64,000 nt of DNA from Shinisaurus crocodilurus (lineage: Eukaryota; Chordata; Lepidosauria; Squamata; Shinisauridae). Both the position numbers and the translations under genes were made by a program. This document shows positions 31,516-42,914 of this stretch, in pieces; positions within the stretch are counted from its first letter, which is position 1, and every line of letters begins with the position of its first letter. Below the pieces are notes generated by a model. It worked only from the letters and a program-made list of their open reading frames with translations. It had not been told where the DNA came from and made no database searches. The stretch covers positions 62,001 to 126,000 of the forward strand of contig JAHFWL010000435.1 in assembly GCA_021292165.1 (NCBI GenBank), given 5' to 3'.

Positions 31516-33415
31516 CTCATGCGAAGGCCCAACCAACATCTCTACACCGATCCTCCTGGCTCGACCTCAGTTTGGAACTCGACTATCCCTCTTCCTACCA
31601 TCCTGGAAGAAAATTACCACCGATTGTTGGGTTCTGGACATTATCCGACATGGTTACAGGATCGAGTTCGACGCCCTCCCACCTTTTCTTGGCATCCGCA
31701 CCACGCAGCCTTCCCACACGCTGCGGGAAGAGGTCATTTCCTTGCTTCACAAAGGGGCCATCCAGAAAGTCCCTCATCACCTTGCACAGGACGGCCTGTA
31801 CTCCAGGTATTTCACGGTGTCAAAGAAGGATGGAGGGCTTCGACCGATCCTGGACCTGCGTTTGGTGAACTTCTTCATTCCACCCAAGAAGTTCAGGATG
31901 GTCACTCTCCAATCGATCTTGCCTCTCCTCCGCAAGACCAACTGGTTTGCATCCATCGATCTCCAAGATGCCTACTTCCACATAGGGATTCATCGAGACA
32001 GCCAAAAATACCTGAGGTTCAAGATCGGATCTGATACTTACCAATTCAAAGTCCTCCCGTTCGGACTCTCGATGGCACCGAGGGTGTTTACCAAATGTAT
32101 GGCAGTAGTCTGTGCGGCTCTACGGACTCAAGGGGTGACACTCTACCCCTACCTGGATGATTGGCTCATCGTTGCACTATCTGCTCAGGATCTATGGAGC
32201 TCCCTCCGCCTGACTACCGACACTTTGAACACTCTAGGACTCTGCCTCAACGAGAAAAAGTCCACGCTTTATCAATCTCAGAGGATCCAATTCATCGGAG
32301 CACTTTTAGATGCTACTGTCGGTCGCGCCTTCCTACCCAAAGACAGGACTCTCAAAATACTTACCCTCGCTTTGAAACTACAGAAAGCGACGTCGTGCAC
32401 TGCCCATTCGATTCAACGGCTTCTCGGTCTCATGGCATCGTCGATATCGGTCGTCCCTCTCGCTTGACTTCGAATGCGCCAGCTCCAAAACTGGTTCATA
32501 AGATCGTTCGATTCCGAGATGAATGCCCATCGAACCCGATTATCTATTCCGGCCAGCATCAAACAGTCACTTCGTTGGTGGACGGACTCCTCCAACCTGA
32601 CGAAAGGACTATCATTTCAACCCGTCACGCCTTCACTCACGCTGACGACAGATGCTTCCCTCCTGGGCTGGGGAGCTCACTGCGGCTCTCACACAGCGCA
32701 AGGCCAGTGGGGCCCACAAGATTGAGGGAAGCACATCAACGTACTCGAGCTCAAGGCAGTGTGGAATTCGATGAAATCCCTCGAATCCGTACTCAGTGCG
32801 AGGCAACTGCAGGTGGTCACGGACAATACAATGGTTGTGGCTTACCTGAACAAGGAGGGCGGCACCCGCTCGCTGCGCCTGACCAACCTAACCCTTCGTA
32901 TGTTCAACTGGATGATCCCTCGTCATATATCCTTGAGAGCCATCCACATTGCTGGGAAGGACAATACGCTGGCAGATGCCCTCAGCAGAATGTCTATCAA
33001 CTCTCAAGAGTGGCAGCTCGAAGATCGAATTCGGCAGTCCCTTTTTCAACAGTGGGGGACTCCGATGGTAGATCTCTTCGCCACTGCAGCCAATACAGCT
33101 TGCCAGACTTTCTGCAGCAGAGCGGGGCACGACAGCTCATCAATCGGGGACGCATTCTTAATAACTTGGTCGGGGACTCTGTTCTATATATTCCCACCGA
33201 TTCCGTTACTGACCAAGGTTGTCTCAAAAATCCAGTCCGAGGGCACGAACTGCATCCTGGTGACCCCATGGTGGCTGAGGCAGGCCTGGTTTGCACCACT
33301 CCTTCGACTATCCAAAGGAGAGTATCGTTACCTACCGAACACGGCAACAATACTTTCACAAGCTCGGGGCTCGCTGCTGCACCCAAATCCGTCCATCCTG
33401 AAACTCACAGCCTGA
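31415..33415 (+). pseudogene. DIRS reverse transcriptase / RNase H / methyltransferase-like frame, two in-frame TGA codons
   Basis: The RT domain spans about 31690-32330: 'KDGGLRPILDLRLVN', 'ASIDLQDAYFHIGIH' (first catalytic Asp), 'FKVLPFGLSMAPRVFTK', and the YLDD active site at 32150-32161. RNase H follows (about 32590-33000): 'LTLTTDASLLGWGA', 'LELKAVWNSM', 'VVTDNTMVVAYLNK', 'IHIAGKDNTLADALSR'. A C-terminal part with 'MVDLFATAANTACQTF' and 'LVTPWW' fits the DAM-methyltransferase-like region of vertebrate DIRS. Stops at 32465 (TGA) and 32723 (TGA) break an otherwise single frame. The true start is not evident. Confidence 0.9.
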
Positions 33416-34449
33416 CGAATATGATACCGAGCACCCTCCCTTCGGAGATCAAGCTCGTGCTACAAGAAGCTTGGAAACCGTCCACTAGAGCTTCCTATGC
33501 AAGGAAATGGAAAGCCTTCTGTGAGTACCTTGGTCGCATTGAAGTACCCTACTCTAGTGCTCCTATCCATCAAGTGCTGCAGTTCCTTCTCCATTTGCAA
33601 CACAAAGGACTTAAGACGAGCTTGTTAAGAGTGTATTTAGCTACCTTATCAGCTTACCATGATGGGCAAGATAGATTTACTTTGTTCTCAATCCCATTAG
33701 TCAAGCGCTTTATGAAAGGATTAAAGAACATAGCACCTTCATTTAGACCAATTACTCCAGTTTGGGACCTACAATTAGTGCTCCAAGTGCTCATGTCTAA
33801 GCCATTCGAGCCAATGGCTACAACAGATCTTCGTTTAGTAACTTTTAAGACCGCTTTTCTTATTGCCATCACCTCTGCTCGCAGAGCCTCGGAGCTGGCA
33901 GCTCTAAGGGTGGATTCACCGTACCTTAGTTTCCACAAAGAAAAGGTGGTGTTACGCCCGGACTTAACTTTCCTCCCTAAAGTCGTGTCTACTTTTCATT
34001 TAAATCAAGACATCATATTACCAGCATTCTTTCAAGCTCCGACGTCTCCATTGGAGCATCAGCTGCACATGTTGGACGTACGAAGGGTGCTAATATTTTA
34101 CAAGTCCCGTACTGAGTCCATCAGGAAGTCTTCCCGTCTTTTCGTTTGTTACGGTGGACCCTCGAAAGGTTTCCCGGTCTCGAGCCAGCGGTTGTCTTCT
34201 TAGATAGTGAACTGCATTGAGTTGGCTTACGAACTCAAAAAACAATTGCTGCCGGGTTCGGTACGAGCTCACTCTACTAGAGCTGTGTCAACCTCGACGG
34301 CCTTTGCAAGAGGCGTCTCAATGACGGAAGTTTGTAAGGCGGCTACATGATCCACGCCTTCGACGTTCGTGACGCATTACCAGGTCGATGTCCGATCCCG
34401 GAGGGACAATGCATTTGGCAGAGCTGTCCTTTCCTCGGTCCTGCAATAA
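33370..34449 (+). pseudogene. DIRS tyrosine recombinase, two in-frame stops
   Basis: Takes the place of an integrase: it inserts the circular DNA copy. The N-terminal SAM-like/core-binding part is 'STRASYARKWKAFCEYL' and 'LLRVYLATLSAYH'. The catalytic domain has box I Arg in 'AITSARRASELAAL' (about 33875), box II HxxR in 'RAHSTRAVSTS' (about 34263-34295), and the nucleophilic Tyr in 'TFVTHY' (about 34370). TAG at 34201 and TGA at 34348, both probably from tryptophan codons, separate box II and the Tyr from the rest. The final stop is TAA at 34447. The same frame is open back to 32161, overlapping the RT/RNase H frame. Confidence 0.9.
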
Positions 34450-34488
34450 TCTCGACACCGACCCTCCTCCGGTAAGTCAGCTTGCTAC

Positions 34489-34590
34489 TCTGCCCATATG
34501 TGTGATGCACAGAGACCACGAAGAAGAAGGACAGGTTGCTTACCTGTAACTGTGGTTCTTTGAGTGGTCATCTGTGCAGTCACACAACCC
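34489..34590 (+). other. DIRS internal complementary region
   Basis: 'gcccatatgtgtgatgcacag' and 'agaccacgaagaagaa' are the reverse complement of the left end (29033-29070). This runs directly into 'ggacaggttgcttacc' and 'ggttctttgagtggtcatc', the reverse complement of the right end (34903-34957). Both ends thus meet here as in the circle junction. In DIRS models this serves as the template that restores the ends during circle formation. Confidence 0.93.
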
Positions 34591-34761
34591 GCCCAGCCGT
34601 CCCCGCATCGGTGTCACCGTTGAGTTCGCTGGTGTACTGAATCGGGGCACTTGGGTATACAATTGTCGATACCGTGTAACACCATCGAATTCGTCTTTCG
34701 GTATTGATTCATGCACTGGGAAAACTTTTTTCTATATGTTCTCCCTTAACTCTGGGATCGC

Positions 34762-34911
34762 GATGGCGGTCTCAGGGGAACTGAGGGAGAGGGCGGGAAC
34801 CCGTGAAAGGAGACGCGAGGGGGGAGGGGTTCCCGCACAAAATTTGCCTCAGCTTTAGAATCTTCCTGAAGCGGCCTCCGCGCAGGCGCAGAGCCCATAT
34901 GTGTGACTGCA
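34762..34911 (-). repeat. DIRS right inverted terminal repeat
   Basis: Reverse complement of 29046-29200, differing at a few positions. The right-end extension after it (34912-34957, 'cagatgaccactcgaag' to 'gcaacctgtcc') has no counterpart at the left end. Confidence 0.9.
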
Positions 34912-35236
34912 CAGATGACCACTCGAAGAACCACAGTTACAGGTAAGCAACCTGTCCTTCTCCAACCTTGGGTCCCCAGATGTTTTTGGCCTACAACTCC
35001 CAGCATACCCCAGCCAGCTACACTGCTTGGGGCATGCTGGGAGTTGTAGGCCAAAAACATCTGGGGACCCAAGGTCGGAGAACACTACTAAGCTGTATTA
35101 AGGGGTCAATATATACCTTTTTCCCACCCTACAGACAACAGTTCAAATAAAATGGGAGGTAAATCATAAAGATCTCAAATAGCATGTTTCTTTGTAACCC
35201 CTCAAGTTATTGGAAATGATTGCAGTTTGATTAGAG

Positions 35237-35323
35237 CAGTGTTCTCCAACCTTGGGTCCCCAGATGTTTTTGGCCTACAACTCCCAGCATGCCCCAGCCA
35301 GCTCCCAAGGTTGGAGAACACTG
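35237..35323. mobile_element. hAT foldback MITE with perfect 8-bp TSD
   Basis: CAGTGTTCTCCAACC at the left and GGTTGGAGAACACTG at the right, flanked by identical GATTAGAG (35229-35236 and 35324-35331). The loop is shortened. This copy fixes the ends and the hAT nature of the family. Confidence 0.92.
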
Positions 35324-35563
35324 GATTAGAGCCTCTGTGATTGGCAGGCTAAAGAGAAAGCCCCAAATTATCTACCATAGGAAGTTGCTTCCAAGGGAGG
35401 AGGTACCGGTAATTGTTCTTTCTCTGGGAAGAGTCAGTGAAGACCCCCTCTAGTAATGTTCTTGAAAACAAACATATGTTTGCTCCTTCTTCTTCATCCA
35501 TCCAGCCAGATTTTTAACTTCCAACTGTGGTGAGAGCAATTAGAATGCATGATGTGGTTAACT

Positions 35564-35910
35564 CAGTGCTTCTCAATTATTTTCTGTCATGCCCCCCCTA
35601 GGAAGAAGAAAACATTTCGCGCCCCCCGTGCGACTGTAAATAGTATCATTTGTCTATAAAATTGTTATAAGTACACCTCTGCATAACACTGTATCCTTAT
35701 TAACGTATAAGAGAATAAAAAAAGAAAGAAATGTGGATCAATTTACAACAAAGAATAGCTTTATTAACTGTAGCAGAAAAGATTTAAAGGAGCACAGGAT
35801 TTAAAGGAACACAATATTAAAAAAAACTTTTAACTGAGGTCAAACGAGCCCCCCTTTACAGAGCCTCGCGCCCCCCCTGGGGGCCCCGCCCCACTATTTG
35901 AGAAGCACTG
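35564..35910. mobile_element. Non-autonomous hAT element with C-rich arms
   Basis: CAGTGCTTCTCAA at the left and TTGAGAAGCACTG at the right. Flanks are GGTTAACT (35556-35563) and GTTAACT (35911-35917), a 7-8-bp duplication with one G shared or lost. Both ends carry C-runs beside 'gcgcccccc' words ('tgccccccct', 'cgcgccccccct') facing inward. There is no coding. Confidence 0.88.
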
Positions 35911-35917
35911 GTTAACT

Positions 35918-37655
35918 TAAGTGTCTGAGAACATGGCATATCTGCTCTGCAGCCACCATGGGCCTGATTCACATGTGCAAGCAGTTACATGAGAGGCTAC
36001 TTGAAAACATGGTTGGTGCATTCCTACGTGCTACAAGCTGCTGTTGTGGCAATTATAACCATGACCTAGCACCTGGTAGCTACAACTGTATGCAAAGCCC
36101 CTGTACACAAATAAGTCACCATATGGAGCTATACCTGTATAAGTAGGAATTTTGATTGCAGTCCTTGCTGAATTGATTTTAGTGAGGCTACTCCCAGACG
36201 CAACAGGTTGAGCATTTGGGCCTTAATTCCCACTGAAAACAACTGAAGCAGGAATCCCAAAGTACAGTAAAGCATTGTTTGTATTTGGACTCTTTAGAAT
36301 GGATCTGCTTTATCTCATATTTCCATGTGACCCTCAAGGACCTTTGTTGTGCAGAAGCTAACAAAGCTGCCCTTAAGTGCTGGAAAGGTGGAGAGCTACG
36401 TCTAGATTACTACAAAGTGCTGTGCAGTGGGGCAGTTTAACATGGCATGTGCATTATATTGATCCTGTTTCATGTGTGTTTACATACAGTTAGGGAGCAG
36501 TGAGTAGCCAGTCATTGTTTTTTTTATGTATCCAGACATTGAGTAGTGCATTTGTACAAACTGATCATTAAATAGTTTCCTTTTAAGCCTTGTTTCAGTT
36601 GCTGGGGTTGGGAAGCTGTTGCAGTGATAATCTTTAAGTGCCCTGTCAATTAGGTCTGCTCTGATCAGACTTAAATGAGACAATAGTGAGAACAGCTATT
36701 GGAAAGACAAGGTTTGTAAACATTCTTTGGAGGAGGTACGGCTTGAACTGTCATGTTGGGCCTTGAACTGTCATGTTGGGCCTTCAGTTTGACTCTTCTG
36801 AGATAATGGGCCAATTCACACATGCTTGTCAGTGCCAGTTTGTTGTTGACAGTATCCCCTCTATAAACTCGCAGGCTAGATAAGTATCTGATGGTTTCAT
36901 GGTTAGGTAGTAGCCCACTGATGTTCCCTGCTGCTGATAGAGCAGATGGTGGCCATTTTACCACTATATTGGATATGGTTCAAATCCAAACATGTAAGAA
37001 CGTCAGCAATAAAGGAAACTAGAAATGTATATTAAAAATTAGAAAATCTGTAGTCCCTCAAATCTAATTTTGAGATTAAATTGAGAATATATTACATCCA
37101 TTGGTTCAGTTCTATTTAGTGTGCATGCTTTGCATAATTTGCAAAATCATACAGTTCTTGTGTGGGATATGTATATATATTTGCAGACTGGAGAAGAAGG
37201 TGGAAGGAAAAAGATCTGTTGAGGCTAGTAGAGATGAATAATAACTGTGTGATGGGTATGTGTCCATTCCCTGACCAAAGGAAATCTCATTCACACTAAG
37301 TTTCCAGATTCTATTTTGGATGCTGCTTTTGAGGCATTTTCCATGCATTGCGGCAAATATCAGCTCTTTGTGTGTCCAAAGCATCTAGTGACAATAACAT
37401 ACTGTGCCTGACGGTGAAGCCTCTGAGCTGGTTTTTTGGTGTTGAGCATTCAGAGTACGGTACTAGACAGTTTGCAGTCCAGCTTCTGTGTTGGAAGGGA
37501 AAGTTGCCAGGCTGGTATTAAAACACACACAGAGCCAGGCTGAGAACTAGATCCTGGGAGGAAAGTCTGCTGGATCAAGAAAGTTATTACTAGCTGGCAG
37601 AAGGTGATTAGAGCCACCAAGTCTTATGGGGCATGGTGTTCCACAGCTTGGATGC
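35918..37655. other. Intronic, nothing recognised
   Basis: A 22-bp direct duplication lies at 36740-36784 ('ttgaactgtcatgttgggcc' twice). Otherwise unassigned AT-rich sequence. Confidence 0.45.
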
Positions 37656-37812
37656 AACAGGCCTGTGGCTTATGCTGGCTCAGTGTGGAAAGCTAAGTAG
37701 GGTCAAACCTGGTTATTACTTGGATGGGAGACCCCTCCTCTAGTTTCCTGCATTAAGCAGGGGGTTGGACTCGATAGCCTTGTAGACTCCTTCCAAAATC
37801 TATGAAATCTAT
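37656..37812 (+). mobile_element. CR1 LINE 3' tail
   Basis: 'aggcctgtggcttatgctgg', 'acttggatgggagacc', 'gggttggactcgatagcc' and the closing 'tctatgaaatctataag'. Same subfamily as 3655, 39645 and 56569. Confidence 0.8.
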
Positions 37813-38384
37813 AAGTTCATTGAGAAGGCTCCTCTATGCCTTATCACAGGCAACAGTGCTTCAATGAGAGGCGGACACAGATAGGATACCAGTTTAGTTT
37901 GGTCAGTTTAGTTTGCCTAGTTAAAAGGGAAGATTATTTGTTATTGTTAATAACAGAGCATCATCTATGTACATTGCACTTTACAAAGAACAGGTGTAAC
38001 AGGTCCCTACCTCAAGGAAAGTTTGGTCTTGAACATATTGAGCTTGAGACAGTGATGAAGCATCCAAGCAGAAATATCAGAGAGGCAGTTGGAAATGCAG
38101 AATTGGATAGAGGATGAAAGATCTGGGGTAGAGAGGTAGAGCTGGGTCTCATTGGTGAATAGGTGGTACTAAAAGCAGTGGGAAGTGATGAGGCTAGCCA
38201 GGGACCACTGTATCAAAGGCAGCAGAATGGTTGAGGAGAATGAGGACTGAGGCCTTGGGTTTGGTAGTGAGGAGGTCATCAGTTATTTTTGAGTGCTGCT
38301 TCAATGAAGTGCAGGGGTGAAAGCCAGATTGGAGGGTGTCAAAAGAGTCAGATGAGAGAGAACTTCAAGCTAAAATATGCTGGT
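37813..38384. other. Intronic, nothing recognised
   Basis: 38030-38340 reads like the decayed 3' region of an old LINE ('gcagcagaatggttgagg', 'aatgaagtgcagg') but I cannot place it. Confidence 0.35.
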
Positions 38385-38541
38385 ATTTGGGGCATTTTCA
38401 CCCCAGCCCTTTTACCTCTGGCCCTGGCCCTTTTTCCTTCAGTCCCATGCACCACTGGAATGTGGCCTCAGAGAGCTTCTCTGAAATGGAACTTGATCTT
38501 TGGGTGGAAAGAGGTTCAGCACCCCTGGATCAGACTTTCCC
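38385..38541 (+). mobile_element. hAT-like element, right-end fragment
   Basis: 'cagcccttttacc', 'ccactggaatgtggcc', 'gagagcttctctgaaatgg' and the end GAGGTTCAGCACCCCTG match the right end of 9353-10690. The left end is missing. Confidence 0.65.
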
Positions 38542-39644
38542 CAGACCCCAATGGAAAAGCAAAGAGCCCCAGATTAACACAGCAGACCAGGCAGGGAAAT
38601 GCACATTCACCCTCTTCTCCTTACCTCCCTTTGGTTCCTCCACACAGGCACAATTGCCTTTCTTTGGTCTTCCCTTCTCCTTTCCTTGGCAGGCATCTCT
38701 CCTCCAGTCAGAATGGTAGAAGGGCCTGAGATAGCAAGGAGGAACTGGCCATTCTTCCTCAACTTTGTACTTACAAGTTGATGGAGATGAGAGCCTTATA
38801 GGTGCCTAAAGGCACTTTGTTGGGAAAGTGTGCATTAAAGGGCTGGAAAAGAAGTGGGCTTTAAAGGGCCTGGTACACCTTCCAGTCCATAATGTTCCCC
38901 TTGTCTAGCTGCACACTTGGTCTCGCTTACCCTTAACAGGCAGGAAAAGGCAGCATGTGAACTGAGAGAATGCTGCACTTGTCTTCCTTTGGGCTGGAAA
39001 GAGTATCCTAGCATTCTCTCCAACTTTAGGGGAAACTTATTGTGCCAGTCAAGAGGTACTGCCATTTCTTTGCATGTCCAGGAGAAATGGCTTACTTGCT
39101 TTAAGTGAGAGGCAAGATATACCTCCAACACTTAGAAGTAGTCTAGAGAGAGCATATGTACCGTATGTCTTGATTGGCACTGCAACATTAATTTTGGTAT
39201 TCCTTTCCTTCAGAGAAGCCAATCCCTTATGTGCTTCCAGATGGAATATCCTCTAGTGGCTAGAATGCCAACACAGGAAGTGCAACAGGGAGAACCTTAG
39301 AGTTGAAACTTTATATTCCATTTGTATAACACTATTTGTATATTAAATTTTATATAAATATTAACCTAGCCATGTGGGAATTGTTTTTCTGTGAGTGGTT
39401 CTCACACTTCTGGAATAATATTCAAATGACCCTATCATGTGGGTGATCATGTGGGTCTTTCCTATGGAATCAGAACTGCATACAATAGTCTCTCACTGAC
39501 AATGGCTGAGTGCATTTCATTAGCCCAGTGGCTGCTCAGGGGAAAGCAGCTGCCACATAGCAATGATAATGTTTAAAGGCTCCCTTAGAATCATCAGTTA
39601 AAGCAATAGAAACAGATCATATGATGGTAGCACAGGAGACTAGA
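38542..39644. other. Intronic, nothing recognised
   Basis: No exon, repeat end or inverted structure that I can support. Confidence 0.45.
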
Positions 39645-39817
39645 TTTCATAGATCTATAGAGTTGGAAGGAGCCTTGGCTACAAGGCTATCGAGTCCAAC
39701 CCCCTGCTGAATGCAGGAAACTAGAGGAGGGGTCTCCCATCCAAGTAACAACCAGGCTTGACCCTGCTTAGCTTTCCACGCTCAGACAAGCTGAGCCAGC
39801 GTAAGCCACAGGCCTGT
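39645..39817 (-). mobile_element. CR1 LINE 3' tail, inverted
   Basis: The reverse complement gives 'caggcctgtggcttacgctg', 'gcagggtcaagcctggttg', 'ggttggactcgatagcc' and 'tctatagatctatgaa'. Confidence 0.8.
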
Positions 39818-40346
39818 ATACTAATGTGGTGTGAGGCTGAGTTTGGAATGAGAAATGTGTCTGAATTTGTGTTTTTAATTTGAGGAGTCTGTCTTTTTGT
39901 GAGGTAATGAGGGATGTAGAGAGCATGACATATATAGCTGTCTACCAGTTTCAGCAAATTCAAATCTAAATGAAAGCCTAACTGAGAGCCAAACTACATG
40001 CTACATGGGATATTTGTGACTGGATCTTGCAATGGTTTTGTTTGTTTTTCTCTAAAGCAGCTGTGATTTCTCCAGTCTCTGCTGTGACAGAAAAAAGCCA
40101 TATCTGCCAAATGTTCCCTGCTGTAGAATTAGGAAAGGCAAAGGGGTACCATGCCAAGGAATTGGTAACCCTCACTTCAGCCCTTTTCCCCAACAGGATT
40201 TTAATGTTGTTCTCCTCCTCTGTGTGTTCAGTTGTCATATGGTTTCTCAGCCTAGTATGTGTCAGACTGGAGTGGCTGCTGATCTCAGAGCTGTAGCTAT
40301 ATCTCATCGTGCATTGGTCAGATACTCTTGTGAACAAGCCTTGAAG
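39818..40346. other. Intronic, nothing recognised
   Basis: Unassigned sequence. Confidence 0.4.
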
Positions 40347-40348
40347 TA

Positions 40349-40600
40349 CAGTAATACCTTGGATTGCAAGTAACTTGGTTTGAGAGCGTTTTGCAAGACA
40401 AGCAAATTTTTAAATATTTATTTAATATTTTTTTTTACTTGATATACAAGCGACGTCTTGCAATACAAGTACTGTAGTACGGCTTAAATTAAAAATCTCT
40501 GTACAAATTTTTTTGGGGGGATTTCGTTTTGATATAAGAGTGTTTTGGATTACAAGCACGTTTCCGGAACAAATTATGCTCTCAGTCCAAGGCATGACTG
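40349..40600 (+). mobile_element. mariner-type MITE (orientation 1)
   Basis: CAGTAATACCTTGGATTGCA at the left and CAAGGCATGACTG at the right, with TA on both sides (40347-40348 and 40601-40602). Internal words 'gacgtcttgcaatacaag' and 'tttgatataagag' recur in reverse complement at 50847-51099. No transposase. Confidence 0.85.
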
Positions 40601-40602
40601 TA

Positions 40603-42914
40603 TTGAAGCAATGGTATTCATTGCCAAGTACTGATTGTCCTGGACATGGTTATTCATTGTGACCACTAGTTCTAATTACGTGCATCTTGCTTGCCATTCA
40701 GGGTTCAGTGATGATTAAATAAAAGGGAAGTCAAACAATAAGCAAACATTTGATGTCTATAGGGATTATAGGGAATTCAGGTGACTAATGGCTAAGGTAT
40801 GGATAGACAAGCTTCCAGGACTGCTGAATTTGTTGTGCCATGTATTTATTAAAAAAATTATTTTGTTTGCATATGTAGAGACTGGAACTAAATACATAGT
40901 AACCCCAGTATCATCTAATGTGAGAAAAACATGTAATGTGATGTCAGACTCTGAGCCCCCCTTCATTTTGTTGGCTGACACTTGCATGGGTGGGAAACGT
41001 GTAGCACAATATTTAATCACACTAAACATTATGGGAGGGGGCAGGGGCAGTATAAGGAGACATGGGGTGACTGTTTTGGTTGCAGCCCTTTGATACAATG
41101 TCTAGTCCCAGCTTAATTTTGCAAAGTTGGACAACCCCTGAAACTGTGCAAGCAAGTTTCAAGTTGTGGAAACCAAGAGTCAAGAGTGAAGGAATTAAAA
41201 CAAAAACTCCACATCATTTATTTATTATATTTATACCCCGCCTTTTTTCTTATGTATGCACTACAACATTTTCCCTTTTATGCATTGAAAAGATTTCTGT
41301 CAATGTATAAAAATAGAATTGTATAACTTGAGTTTTTTAAATTCAGGTTTCAAATGGCCTATGGCAAGTAACAGTCAATTCCAGGAAGCTAACCAAGCAG
41401 GAAACCTTTATTAAAAGTGACTTTTCTTCTTTTAGGCAGCAAATGGCTGGTGTAGGTGGGCTAGTGAAAATCTTCACATGTTGGTAATTTTTTAGTTACA
41501 TATACTTGCAAGGCTGTGTTCGTTGGCTTTGTTGTGTGGAGAAAGGTACATTCTGCCCTGGTTATCATCAAGAAGTTCTGCTTGGGAAGAGAATTTTGAG
41601 TTGCTTAAATTGCAACCCAATATGATTGGAGTCAGTATGCTTTGTGTGGTCAGTATGCTGTGTGTGGATTGCTGTGAATCTCAGATAAAACTGTGCATCA
41701 AACTGAGCCCATTTTCTCAATATTGGTGGTGCTCCCTTGTGAACTCCTGCTGCTTTTGAGAAAAAGCTATACTACACTTTCCTGTTTAAATGTATCTTCC
41801 CAGCAGAGGTATCTCTGGAGAAATGTAGCATAGTCTCAGGAGCAATTAAGGCTCCCATGTACTGCAGACTCCCTGCAGGAGAAATCTCTGGAGTGTAGAT
41901 ACTGCAGATATAGCAGGCTGCAAAATTATCTCTACTTGGAAATGGAGGAAATTCAGACCTTTAGTTTGTGGTTTTGAGTTGTTAATATCAAAATGTCTCT
42001 TTCAAATTCAGCAATGGAAAATTACAGCGTGACAATATCACATCATGTATTTTGTGTCACCAAATTAATAGAAGAAATAGCTAAGAGCTGTGTCTTCTAC
42101 CAATTCTTGAAATCTGTGTGGTTTCAATATGGTGCAGATATGGAATAAGGTATGGGGTGTAACTTGAATAGAATCCCAAGAGGCTCAGTGTTTTAAGAGT
42201 TTTCAGCCCACATAGTGGTGGAGAAACTTTGAATATGTTGCTAGTTTTTAAATTACCTCCTTGCTTGAAAGTATGGATTTGGACTGCAATAGTCCTGCAA
42301 TGATCCAGTCCTGTACCAGCCACTTTCCATGCCCCCTTCTCCATTAGCTATCCATCATTTCCAATATGTTTCCCACTTCAAAGTTCTTTTCTATTTCAAA
42401 AATTGAACACAGTGTTTCAAATTATGTGGGAAAAACTTCACCAAAAACATTGTGCACTTACCGTATGTGTAAACTGTACAGTTGAAGCAAATTTGAGTGT
42501 AGCTGGCTTCCACCCATTGCAAAAAGTATGTGTGCTGTTGAACTTTTAATTTATTAGCATAATTCCTAGGTACTTGTTTATGCCATACCTCTGGAAGCAT
42601 AACTTCCTATCTTAGTATAGGCAAGTGTTTTATTTTTTTCAAGGTAGATAGTAAAATATGCAAGGCTCCACAAATGTGAACACCAGGGTTGACTGTCTCC
42701 TTGCTGGCCAGGATGCCCAGCAGCGTGTGTCACACTGAGCTTTTGAGAAGGCCGAAATAGTGCAAGGTACTCCAGAGGCAAGACCTCTCCACAACCCTCT
42801 GTTCTTGTCAAGAGGGTTCAGCAGAAAGATGAGCAGAGGTCTCACCATGCTGTTCTTTGGAGTAGGCAGAAGCGGCATGAGTTTCCCCAAAGCTCAGCAC
42901 AAAATGAGGTCCTA
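40603..42914. other. Intronic; only a SINE-tail fragment at 41216-41250
   Basis: 41216-41250 is the inverted end of a SINE ('tttattatatttatacccc', 'cgccttttttc'). The rest shows nothing that I can name. Confidence 0.4.

Larger units (their letters stand above)
29033..34960 (+). mobile_element. Full-length DIRS-type tyrosine-recombinase retrotransposon (coding frames broken)
   Basis: About 5.9 kb, with everything expected of DIRS elements: inverted terminal repeats with different outer extensions, a gag-like frame, RT/RNase H/methyltransferase-like frame, a tyrosine recombinase frame, and an internal complementary region that repeats both ends in inverse order. There is no target duplication. 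Such elements replicate through a circular DNA that the recombinase inserts (family knowledge). Several stops and a frameshift show that this copy cannot make its full proteins. Confidence 0.95.
29028..35085. mobile_element. hAT foldback MITE split by the DIRS element
   Basis: The left stub CAGTGTTC (29028-29035) and the body (34961-35085: 'tccaaccttgggtcccc' to 'ggggacccaaggtcggagaacac') are one element. They are flanked by TACTAAGC at 29020-29027 and 35086-35093, an 8-bp hAT duplication; the element's last two bases seem lost. Removing the DIRS restores a normal copy like 35237-35323. Confidence 0.85.
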
